From assembly GCA_041687255.1 (NCBI GenBank), contig JAWLCL010000002.1, forward strand, positions 372,001-436,000: a stretch of DNA of 64,000 nt, read 5' to 3'. The DNA is from Mariniphaga sp041687255. Its GTDB lineage: Bacteria; Bacteroidota; Bacteroidia; Bacteroidales; Prolixibacteraceae. A program made the translations under genes and the position numbers. Position 1 is the first letter of the stretch, and the number at the start of each line of letters is the position of its first letter. The notes beneath the pieces were generated by a model, which was not told the origin of the DNA, did not search any database, and was given only the letters and a program-made list of their open reading frames with translations. Positions 44,182 to 52,241 of the stretch are shown piece after piece.

Positions 44182-44970
44182 ATGATAGGTTTACAGGAAG
44201 AAATAAATGCATTTAGCAGCCCCTTGTTGGTTACTGCCATTCATAACGGACATGCTCTTCGCCCGGGGATAAGCACATACATGGCTATTGATGAATTCGA
44301 GCGATTGCGGGAGGAAGATCCATATACCGAATACTTCGCCGATATTTCTGAAAGTCGTCTGATTGTTGACACTTCCCGGTTTGAGGTGGATTTGAACCGG
44401 CCCAGGGAAGATGCGGTATACCGTACCCCCGGGCAATCATGGGGGATAAAGGTCTGGAAAGATAAAGTTCCTGTTTCGGTGTGGGAATATTCATATGGCG
44501 AATATGATTTTTTTTACAACCTGCTCGACAGAGCTATCACGCGGTTTATTGATTTCTGGGGATATATAATCGTTTACGATATTCATTCATACAATTATTT
44601 GAGAAATGGGAAAAACAGTGCCGAAGTGGACCCTGAAGGTAATCCTGAAATAAATTTAGGCACCGGTTCAATGGATCGTCAGATGTGGGACCCTGTGGTC
44701 AGCAGTTTCATGTCAGTGCTCCATGATTACAATTACCAGGGAAGAAAGCTGCATGTAGCCGAGAACATTCGTTTTAAGGGGGGATATATGGCCAAATGGA
44801 TACACTCCCGTTTTCCCGGGAAAAGTTGTGTGCTTAGCATCGAATTAAAAAAAATATTTATGGATGAATGGACAGGAGCTGTAAATATTCCCAGCATCAA
44901 TGATTTAAAAGAGGCTTTGAAGAAAACTGTTCCTGTGGTGTTGGATGCTGCAAAAGGTGTTGCAACATAA
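44182..44970 (+). CDS. N-formylglutamate amidohydrolase-family protein
   Basis: 263 residues from the ATG at 44182; the open frame extends upstream to 44098, but family members begin about 18 residues before the first motif, as here. PF05013 features: LLVTAIHNGHALRPGI (about 9-24, metal-binding His-x-G-H), YDIHSYN (about 133-139, second metal/acceptor His) and RFPGKSCVLSIELKKIFMDEWTG (about 210-233, catalytic Glu region). The classical enzyme cleaves N-formylglutamate in histidine breakdown, but no hut genes are near. It lies 43 nt before the DUF1704 gene, and the three genes form one operon, pointing to hydrolysis of an N-acyl or terminal amino acid in that system (inference). Confidence 0.85.
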   Translation: MIGLQEEINAFSSPLLVTAIHNGHALRPGISTYMAIDEFERLREEDPYTEYFADISESRLIVDTSRFEVDLNRPREDAVYRTPGQSWGIKVWKDKVPVSVWEYSYGEYDFFYNLLDRAITRFIDFWGYIIVYDIHSYNYLRNGKNSAEVDPEGNPEINLGTGSMDRQMWDPVVSSFMSVLHDYNYQGRKLHVAENIRFKGGYMAKWIHSRFPGKSCVLSIELKKIFMDEWTGAVNIPSINDLKEALKKTVPVVLDAAKGVAT

Positions 44971-45013
44971 TCATGTTAAAGGCTCCAACTTATAAAAAAA
45001 ATAAGGATGCAAT

Positions 45014-46891
45014 ATGGTACATGAATCAAAAAGCAGTGATTTCCCGGCAATTGAAAAAGAATTGGAAGATAATGCGGGCATTCATTATAACCTGGAAGGT
45101 TCAGGATTGATCCATATCGAACGGAAGCTTCCTTTTCTGTTGGTATACCGTTTAAAAGAAGGCATCAGCAGAGATATGGTTATTGAAAACCTCATCAAAA
45201 ATGAAGCTTCCTGGATGGTTATACCCGAACAGATGCTTCCTCACTACCGGGGGTTGTTAAAAAAGCTGGTAAAAAGGCTGTCTGACGAATTTGGGGCCTT
45301 TTTAATGGTTGAAGTATGGCCCGGCACCAAAAATTACGGACCTGCAGCAAACATTGCAGGATTTCAGCTTTATGGCCCGCAGGAGCTTCCGGAAACTGCT
45401 TCCCCTTTAAAAAAACATCTTGAGGGAATGAAGCTGGCAGGATTGGTTTCACAGGTATGGTCAATTGATTCAGACAACAGATGTCCCGTGCATCTTGAGC
45501 CCCTTCTTGAGCGAAAAGACCTGAAAAAAATGGAATGCCTGCTTTTAGGACTGCAAATTGATCCGTTTTACAGGAAATCGCAAACTGGTAAGACTTTCCC
45601 CTTGCTCGAACGCAGACTTTATTCCGAATTTTCAATGGCTTTTAAAAAAGCCGTTTTCGATTTTGTTAAAGTTCAGGCCAACCATACAATAACCGGCTTC
45701 CAAAGTCTTGCCCGTCGTGATATCATGCCCCAGGTGTGGGAAATCGACAGGCAGCTCGTAGAAATCGACAGCAGGATTAAGTTTTTGATGCTTGTGTCAC
45801 CTGTAAACGGAAACAGGGCCTGGAAGGAATTTAAAAAGAGCCGGTATAAAAAAACACCTGTTTATCACTACCGCATGATACCTGAAGACCCGGAGTTGAT
45901 GAAACGTACCCTGTACAACATCAGAGTTGAGGATATCGATGATCCGACGCTGGGATTTTTATTTCGTGAAAAACGTGCAGAAACCGATAAAATGCTATCA
46001 ATGCTTATTGAAAGGGAATCGGCCGATTTTTTTTATGGAAGTCTTCAGTTGTTCGGAGGGGTGGAAAACCAATTGCTGGACGATGCTAAAAATATTCTGG
46101 ATGCTGTTCCTGCCAATAAAAACGATGAAGATGAAAACGGTGAGTATTACGATGCAAAAGATTTTGCAGAACTTGCCAGGCAGGAGTTGAGGTACTTGCA
46201 GCAGCAATTGCCACAGGTGAAAGATAGGGTGGAAATAAAAGATACCATCGACAGCATGATGGTTGATAAAGGAGTGTTTTATATCCCTAAAAAGACCAGG
46301 ATTAAGAAAAAACGGGCTGAGGCCTTGATCCAACATGAAATTGGTACTCATGTGGTAACTTTTTATAATGGAATAAACCAGCCGTTAAAGCTGTTGAGCA
46401 GCGGCATTCCGGGCTTTGAGGAGCTTCAGGAAGGTATAGCTGTACTTTCCGAATACCTTAGCGGCGGCCTGAGCGCCGGACGAATGAAGGTTCTGGCAGG
46501 AAGAGTTATTGCCGTCGATTCTCTTGTTAATCATCATGACTTTGTTAAAACCTTTGAACTGCTTGTCGATGAATACGATTTTATGCCTAAACATGCTTTC
46601 TTTATTGCAACCCGTGTATACAGGGGAGGAGGATTTACAAAAGATGCAATTTACCTGCGGGGATTTCTGGCCCTTCTGAAGTACCTGAAGGAAGGTAATT
46701 CCCTTGAACCTTTGCTCATTGGCAAAATCCGGCAGAATTACCTGCCCGTTGTAGAAGAGTTAATCTCGCGCAAAGTTTTAAAGCCTTTGTCAATTAAACC
46801 GCGTTATCTTACCCATAAGGAGTCATTGGAAAGACTGGCAGATATAAAAAATAAAGAAATAATTACGGAACTTATAAATTTTGAGTTATGA
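45014..46891 (+). CDS. DUF1704/QEGLA-motif metallopeptidase
   Basis: 625 residues. The C-terminal half has the zincin signature QHEIGTHVVTFYNG (about 436-449) and the downstream EELQEGIAVLSEYL (about 468-481) that gives the family the QEGLA name (TIGR02421-like, flavohemoglobin expression-modulating). The human members of DUF1704 (KIAA0895L/MATCAP group) are carboxypeptidases that remove C-terminal tyrosine from tubulin, so a bacterial tail-removing activity is reasonable. The N-terminal half (about 1-250) has no recognised motif. Middle gene of the operon; its stop overlaps the ATG of the ATP-grasp gene by 4 nt (ATGA), implying coupled translation. No signal peptide, so cytoplasmic. Confidence 0.88.
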   Translation: MVHESKSSDFPAIEKELEDNAGIHYNLEGSGLIHIERKLPFLLVYRLKEGISRDMVIENLIKNEASWMVIPEQMLPHYRGLLKKLVKRLSDEFGAFLMVEVWPGTKNYGPAANIAGFQLYGPQELPETASPLKKHLEGMKLAGLVSQVWSIDSDNRCPVHLEPLLERKDLKKMECLLLGLQIDPFYRKSQTGKTFPLLERRLYSEFSMAFKKAVFDFVKVQANHTITGFQSLARRDIMPQVWEIDRQLVEIDSRIKFLMLVSPVNGNRAWKEFKKSRYKKTPVYHYRMIPEDPELMKRTLYNIRVEDIDDPTLGFLFREKRAETDKMLSMLIERESADFFYGSLQLFGGVENQLLDDAKNILDAVPANKNDEDENGEYYDAKDFAELARQELRYLQQQLPQVKDRVEIKDTIDSMMVDKGVFYIPKKTRIKKKRAEALIQHEIGTHVVTFYNGINQPLKLLSSGIPGFEELQEGIAVLSEYLSGGLSAGRMKVLAGRVIAVDSLVNHHDFVKTFELLVDEYDFMPKHAFFIATRVYRGGGFTKDAIYLRGFLALLKYLKEGNSLEPLLIGKIRQNYLPVVEELISRKVLKPLSIKPRYLTHKESLERLADIKNKEIITELINFEL

Positions 46892-47934
46892 AAATATGTA
46901 TGATTGTCAATAACATACTTACCGAAAGGGAACCCTATACGACAACAGTAATGGCCCAGAAGATGCACAACCGTCAACACGAGGTTTTCTATATCGGGAT
47001 TGAAGATCTGGCCTATTATCCGGAAGGTTATGCAGGTGGCCGGGCTGTAAAGGCCGACAATAAGAAATTCAGGACCAAAGGTTCTTACCTCGAAAACCTG
47101 AAAGCTAATTTTGATAAAAAAGAACAGCTTTTGTTCAGGGATATTGATATTGTCCTTCTTCGCAACGATCCGGCCGAAGAGGATAAAACAAGAGCCTGGG
47201 CAAGGGTTGCAGGAATCTCATTCGGGCAGATGGCAATCGAAGAGGGGGTAATCGTATTGAATGATGCCAATGGATTATCGCACGCCTTAAATAAGATATA
47301 CTTCCAGCAGTTTCCCAAAGAAGTGAGGCCGGAAACCATTATATCAAGAAATTATAAGGATATAAATGAGTTCTTCCTGGCAAATAACAAAAACATAATT
47401 GTGAAGCCTTTATTCGGATCAGGTGGCAGGAGTGTATTTCAGGTTAATGAGGACAACGTAAAGAACCTGAAACAGATGATAGAAGCCATCGGCCAGGAGG
47501 GCTATGTAGTTGCCCAGGAATATATTCCTGAATCGGTAAACGGCGATACCCGGGTTTTTTTGATGAACGGAAACATTTTAAAATACAAAGGAAAGTATGC
47601 GGCAGTGCAGCGTACAACAGCAGCCGATGACATCCGTTCGAACCTTCATGCCGGCGGTGAGGCAAAACCTGCTGTTATTACAGAGGAAATCCGGAAAATA
47701 GCCGAACAGGTTCGTCCTAACCTTATACGCGACGGAATGTTTTTTGTCGGTCTTGATATTATCGGCTCAAAACTGGTTGAGGTGAATGTTTTCAGTGCCG
47801 GTGGATTATTCAGCGCCAGTAAGTTTGCCGATGTCGACTTCACCGAATGCATCATTCAGGCTCTTGAGCATAAGATTTACCTTAAATCATTGTACCACGA
47901 AAAGATAACAAACCGCAGGCTCGCAACATTGTAA
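46888..47934 (+). CDS. ATP-grasp ligase (glutathione synthetase/RimK-like)
   Basis: 348 residues. N-terminal preATP-grasp region (MKICMIVNNILTEREPYTTT...DIVLLRNDPAEED). ATP-grasp core: NKNIIVKPLFGSGGRSVFQV (about 170-189, phosphate-binding loop), YVVAQEYIPE, GDTRVFLMNGNILKYKGKY (about 216-234), and metal ligands in GLDIIGSKLVEVNVFSAGG (about 286-304). It should couple ATP cleavage to forming an amide between a carboxylate and an amine, as in GshB (gamma-Glu-Cys + Gly) or RimK (Glu tails on S6). No GshA is present beside it. Coupled to the metallopeptidase gene by overlapping start and stop, so ligase and protease are made together. Confidence 0.9.
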   Translation: MKICMIVNNILTEREPYTTTVMAQKMHNRQHEVFYIGIEDLAYYPEGYAGGRAVKADNKKFRTKGSYLENLKANFDKKEQLLFRDIDIVLLRNDPAEEDKTRAWARVAGISFGQMAIEEGVIVLNDANGLSHALNKIYFQQFPKEVRPETIISRNYKDINEFFLANNKNIIVKPLFGSGGRSVFQVNEDNVKNLKQMIEAIGQEGYVVAQEYIPESVNGDTRVFLMNGNILKYKGKYAAVQRTTAADDIRSNLHAGGEAKPAVITEEIRKIAEQVRPNLIRDGMFFVGLDIIGSKLVEVNVFSAGGLFSASKFADVDFTECIIQALEHKIYLKSLYHEKITNRRLATL

Positions 47935-48231
47935 GCCAGGGAATGGAACTCAGTACTGAATTTATACGATTCAGTCATTTGATAGTACCGTTCAGCATAA
48001 ATATCTTTCTGTTGTAGTTTGCATTTCTGAATTTTGATGTCGTAAACAATTAAAGTTTGGAAAAATGAAAACAGGAAAGTTTTTTAGTGCATTGTGGTTT
48101 GTATTTGTTAAAACTTCCCGGTCAGCAAAACCGTCAGATGATGGGCATAACACGTGAAATTGAAGTAATAAAATTGCAGTAACGCAAACTAATAGTAATT
48201 TCAGATATAGTGTATATTAATCTCTGCTGTT
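47935..48231. other. Intergenic, no gene seen
   Basis: About 300 nt between the ATP-grasp operon and the LytS kinase gene. AT-rich, with no terminator hairpin and no recognised promoter element. Confidence 0.4.
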
Positions 48232-49287
48232 ATGTCAATTATTAAAACAAAAAAGCCACTTTACAGGAGTTTCTTTTTGAAGCGGTTATCAGTTTTTACA
48301 GGTGCTTTTGTTATCTCCTTGTTCTTTAGCCTGGTTCTAGCGGGAAAGCTGTTCCATGAAGGTTATCCTGTAATGGTAGTTCTGACCTACATTCAGTTGG
48401 AACTGTTTTTATGGCTGGGAAACAGGTTTTTTGAATCGGTTGATGTATCATCTAAGAATTACAAACAGCGTATAATAGTAAGGCTGATTGAATTTTATGC
48501 TTCAGTGATAGTTATTGCTTTCCTGTTTTTTATTGCAGTTTTTTATGTGCAGTACAGGATGTTCAATTACGGATTTGAGAATTTTTTTGAAGCATTCATG
48601 CATTTGGAGATGAAGGGGTTTATAACAGCTTCCCTCATCGGCTTTTCTTTGGGTACACTGCTGTTTTTTTATCTACAGTGGTCCGATGCACTAAAACGGG
48701 AGCAAATGCTGGCCCATGAAAAACTTGTTTTTCAATACGAAACCCTAAAGAAACAGGTAAATCCTCATTTTTTATTCAACAGTCTGAATACACTTTCTTC
48801 TCTGGTGGGAAGCAATCCGGAGCTATCGGAAGAATTCATTCAGAAGTTTTCTGACATTTATCGTTATGTTTTGGAGAATGAGGAAAAGAATCTTGTAGCT
48901 TTGCGTGATGAGCTGCAGTTTGTAAGCGATTATTTTTCACTTCAGAAAATAAGAGATGAAGATAAAATCAACCTGCGGATAGAAATAAATGATATATCGG
49001 AAATGGAGGTTCTTCCTGTTTCCCTGCAACTTTTGGTGGAGAATGCGCTAAAGCATAATTCTGCCACACGAAAAAACCCCCTGGAAATTGTCATTCACCG
49101 GGAAGGTATCGATAAGCTTGTGGTTAGAAATAATCTTCAGCTAAAAACAAATATTAGTATTTCATCGAAAACAGGATTGAAAAATCTAAATGAACGAAGT
49201 CGCTTGATATTAAAGAGGGAAATTGAAGTAATGCAAACCGATCTGGAATTTGTCGTTAAAATACCGGCAAAAGTTAAAATGTTATGA
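48232..49287 (+). CDS. LytS-type sensor histidine kinase
   Basis: 351 residues. Four N-terminal membrane helices (about 15-165: FVISLFFSLVLAG, VVLTYIQLELFLWL, LIEFYASVIVIAFLFFIAVF, ASLIGFSLGTLLFFYLQW). Then the His_kinase domain with KQVNPHFLFNSLNTLSSL (about 178-195, phospho-accepting His), LRDELQFVSDYFSLQKIR, and the N-box LPVSLQLLVENALKHNS (about 262-278), with a degenerate ATPase end (LKNLNERSRLI). The sensor has no periplasmic domain, so the signal is probably in the membrane. The stop overlaps the LytTR gene by 4 nt, so they are partners. Confidence 0.95.
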   Translation: MSIIKTKKPLYRSFFLKRLSVFTGAFVISLFFSLVLAGKLFHEGYPVMVVLTYIQLELFLWLGNRFFESVDVSSKNYKQRIIVRLIEFYASVIVIAFLFFIAVFYVQYRMFNYGFENFFEAFMHLEMKGFITASLIGFSLGTLLFFYLQWSDALKREQMLAHEKLVFQYETLKKQVNPHFLFNSLNTLSSLVGSNPELSEEFIQKFSDIYRYVLENEEKNLVALRDELQFVSDYFSLQKIRDEDKINLRIEINDISEMEVLPVSLQLLVENALKHNSATRKNPLEIVIHREGIDKLVVRNNLQLKTNISISSKTGLKNLNERSRLILKREIEVMQTDLEFVVKIPAKVKML

Positions 49288-50033
49288 ATGTAGTAATCAT
49301 TGAAGATGAAAGGCTGGCAGCAGGTAAACTGGCTTCTTTGCTTGAGCAGATTGACGGGGAGCTTAAGATAATGGCGCAGCTGGAATCGGTAGGGGACTCA
49401 ATAGAATGGCTTTCGAATAATCCTCAGCCTGATTTGATATTTATGGACATTCAGCTCGATGACGGAATCTCTTTTGAAATTTTTGATGCAGTAAGCATTG
49501 ATGTCCCGGTTATTTTTACTACCGCCTTTGATCATTATGCTATCAGGGCTTTTAAAGTTAACAGCATTGATTATTTGTTAAAGCCGGTAAATAAAGAAGC
49601 ACTTAAAGGGGCATTGGAAAAATACCGTAAAATTCATGCAACAGCCAATGTAGATGAAAAGATATCCAAAGTATATGAGCAGTTGGTTACTTCCTGGAAA
49701 ACCAGGTTCTTTGTTAAGGTTGGGAATCATTTTCAGTCGGTTCCGGTAGGTGAGATTGTTGCTTTTTTTGTGGAAGAACGTTGTACTTTCCTCCGAACCA
49801 TCGGAGGAAAGAATTATGCCATTGATTATTCCCTCGATCAGCTCCGGAAGAAACTGAATCCGTCGCTTTTTTTTCGCATTAACCGGAACTTTATGGTAAA
49901 TATTGATGCCATCTCTGAGATTATCAGCTACTCATCAACCCGGCTAAAGATAAAACTGAACAATTTTGCTGATGACGGTATGATTGTGAGCCGCGATAAG
50001 GCTGCAGAGTTCAAGCAGTGGCTCGACAGGTAA
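49284..50033 (+). CDS. LytTR-family response regulator
   Basis: 249 residues. Receiver domain: VVIIEDERLAAGKLASLL (acidic pocket, about 3-20), LIFMDIQLDDGISFEIFD with the phospho-accepting Asp (about 56), FTTAFDHYAIRAFKVNSIDY and the conserved Lys in LLKPVNKEAL (about 104). LytTR DNA-binding domain about 145-249: FFVKVGNHFQSVPVGEI, FRINRNFMVNIDAISEI. Works with the LytS partner. Ends convergent with the GH97 gene across a bidirectional terminator, so it borders the starch locus without sharing a transcript. Confidence 0.95.
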   Translation: MNVVIIEDERLAAGKLASLLEQIDGELKIMAQLESVGDSIEWLSNNPQPDLIFMDIQLDDGISFEIFDAVSIDVPVIFTTAFDHYAIRAFKVNSIDYLLKPVNKEALKGALEKYRKIHATANVDEKISKVYEQLVTSWKTRFFVKVGNHFQSVPVGEIVAFFVEERCTFLRTIGGKNYAIDYSLDQLRKKLNPSLFFRINRNFMVNIDAISEIISYSSTRLKIKLNNFADDGMIVSRDKAAEFKQWLDR

Positions 50034-50086
50034 GGAAAACAACAGGCATGCAGCATTAAGGGAATTCCACTTACAGTTGATAAATT

Positions 50087-50130
50087 AAAAACGGGATGGT
50101 TGAACTTGTCCAAACAACAATCCCGTTTTT
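50087..50130. terminator. Bidirectional terminator between lytTR-type regulator and GH97 gene
   Basis: aaaaacgggat (50087-50097) pairs with atcccgttttt (50120-50130), 11 bp with A/T tracts on both flanks, so it works on both strands. Inner GTTG/CAAC pairing could extend it. Confidence 0.88.
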
Positions 50131-50140
50131 ATATCAGATA

Positions 50141-52090
50141 TTATTTTTTGGTAACAATTGCTGCCCAACCGCCACCCGGCGCCAGCTCAATCTTTATCCT
50201 CGAGGCTGAAGTGACCTTTGCAGTTTCCTGTTTGAAATCGGAAGCCTGTTTGTCGGCGTTAATACCATCTTTCCAGAACTGCATCGAATAGTTGCCTTCA
50301 ACCAGAAAGTTTAAATCCAGTTCCAGTGTTCGTGGTGACCAGTCGGTCATTGCCCCTATATACCAGTCATCGCCTGAACGGCGGGCAACAAGGATGTAAT
50401 CACCAACTTTACCTTCCAGCACCCGGGTCTCGTCCCAGACCACCGGTACTTCTTTCAGGAATTCCATGGCTTCCGGCTCACGGTAATAGTTCGACGGATT
50501 ATCTGCCAACATTTGCAGCGGGCTTTCAAAAACCACATACATTGCCAGCTGATGACATCGTGTTCCCGGTGCCATGGGAGCGTTGAACACATCGCGGAAG
50601 TTTTCTTTTGTAGCATTTATCATAGCTCCCGGAGTAAAATCCATCGGCCCTGCAACCATGCGGATAAACGGCAGGGTAACATTTAACTCCGGATCGGGAA
50701 GTTCCGACCATTTGGCATTTTCCAACCCTTTTACCCCTTCAAATGAAATTACATTCGGATACATTCGCTCCAGGCCTACGGGCTTATAGGCCCCATGAAA
50801 ATCAACAAGCATTTCACGCTGGGCGCATTCCCGGGCAATCTTTTCGTAAAAATTAACCATCCACTGGTCGTCGCGCTGCATGAAATCGATTTTTATTCCC
50901 CTGACACCCCATTGTTCAAATTGATCGAGGGCCTCGGTAAGCTTATCGTCAAGCGCTTTCCAAACTACCCATAGGATTACACCCACATTTTTATCTCTGC
51001 CGTAATCCACCAGCTCCTGTACATCTATCTCATCAACAACATTCATTATATCATCCAGATGATACCAGCCCTCATCAAGAATTATGTAATCCAGCCCGTA
51101 TTCGGAGGCAAAATCGATATAGTATTTATAGGTGTCATTATTAACTCCTGACTTAAAATCAACACCGTAAACATTTAAAGCATTCCACCAGTCCCATGCC
51201 ACTTTCCCGGGTTCAATCCATTCTGTGTTATCGATTGTATTTTCCGGTGCAAGTTTGTAAATCATCTCCGATTCTACCAGTTGTCTGTCTTCGGTGGTGA
51301 TAATCATAACCCGCCAGGGGAAGCTTTTAGGTCCTTGTAATTCAGCAATGTAATCGGCTCGCTTCACGGGTGCTACATCACGGTCCGACGTCTGGTTTTC
51401 TTCAAGTACAACACCTGCATATTTTCCTTCCAGCCTGTATAGGTTTGCTGATGAACCTTTCAAAAACATACCTGCATAATCGGTTATCAGGTCCGATTCG
51501 GAAATATATACTTTCACATTATCGGCGCAATCAACCAGAAGCCCGGTGGAGGCAAAACGTTCAGGAGTGATTTGCGATAACTTAACCTCCGGGTACGAAC
51601 GCTCCTGGTGCGAAAACATACTTTCCTCCTCAGGAAACCAGACCTTATGGTCGGCAGGGAATGTAAAGGTTGCCTGTTCATCCATTACCTTCAGCTGCCC
51701 TTTACGCAGTACCTCCCATCGCCAGGCAACTCCATCATCATATGCCCTGAAATGCAGGTTGTAGTCTTTAAATGATAGCGTCAGCTGATTGTATACATCC
51801 GGAATGCGCTCATTTTTGCGGGCTACCACAGGTGTTATTACTTCATTTACCGAGGTGGTTTTGTTTTTACGGACCCGGGCGTTTTGGCCTAAAGTTTCAT
51901 CTTCAAGTTCCATGGAGATTGGAGAGGGCGAAATAATTTCCATACCGTTCATAAAAACAGAATAGTGAATTTCGTCCTCAACGGAAATATTCACCGACAG
52001 GTCACCTGAAGGCGACTGAAGGGAAAAATCTTTAGCCTGGAGATGAATCATTAGGGAGGTCATAACCAGTAACAGTGCATATTTTTTCAT
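50141..52090 (-). CDS. Glycoside hydrolase family 97 enzyme, retaining-type active site
   Basis: 649 residues from the ATG at 52090, which starts a clean signal peptide (MKKYALLLVMTSLMIHLQA). GH97 order: N-terminal beta-sandwich, (beta/alpha)8 barrel, C-terminal beta domain (APGGGWAAIV at the end). Barrel motifs: DYIILDEGWYH, KIDFMQRDDQWMV (Asp about 403), VDFHGAYKPVGLER (about 431), SFEGVKGLENAKW (Glu about 451). In inverting SusB-type enzymes the FHGAYKP site carries a Glu (HEAVRPTG, recalled), whereas retaining members have Gly there and use the barrel Asp as nucleophile; this one looks retaining. That mechanism call rests on recalled motifs. Periplasmic exo-glycosidase; substrate could be an alpha-galactoside or alpha-glucoside. 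Confidence 0.9.
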   Translation of the reverse strand: MKKYALLLVMTSLMIHLQAKDFSLQSPSGDLSVNISVEDEIHYSVFMNGMEIISPSPISMELEDETLGQNARVRKNKTTSVNEVITPVVARKNERIPDVYNQLTLSFKDYNLHFRAYDDGVAWRWEVLRKGQLKVMDEQATFTFPADHKVWFPEEESMFSHQERSYPEVKLSQITPERFASTGLLVDCADNVKVYISESDLITDYAGMFLKGSSANLYRLEGKYAGVVLEENQTSDRDVAPVKRADYIAELQGPKSFPWRVMIITTEDRQLVESEMIYKLAPENTIDNTEWIEPGKVAWDWWNALNVYGVDFKSGVNNDTYKYYIDFASEYGLDYIILDEGWYHLDDIMNVVDEIDVQELVDYGRDKNVGVILWVVWKALDDKLTEALDQFEQWGVRGIKIDFMQRDDQWMVNFYEKIARECAQREMLVDFHGAYKPVGLERMYPNVISFEGVKGLENAKWSELPDPELNVTLPFIRMVAGPMDFTPGAMINATKENFRDVFNAPMAPGTRCHQLAMYVVFESPLQMLADNPSNYYREPEAMEFLKEVPVVWDETRVLEGKVGDYILVARRSGDDWYIGAMTDWSPRTLELDLNFLVEGNYSMQFWKDGINADKQASDFKQETAKVTSASRIKIELAPGGGWAAIVTKK

Positions 52091-52241
52091 TTGATACTTA
52101 AATTGGTTCATGTCAGGCAATTTAGTGACATTTCTTTAAAAATCAGGTGCCGGGGAACAACAACTTTACAGGCAAACTGTCATTTTGCTTTAACCTAATA
52201 AAACAACCTGATGGCACATTTCCCCGGATGCCTTAGCTGAG

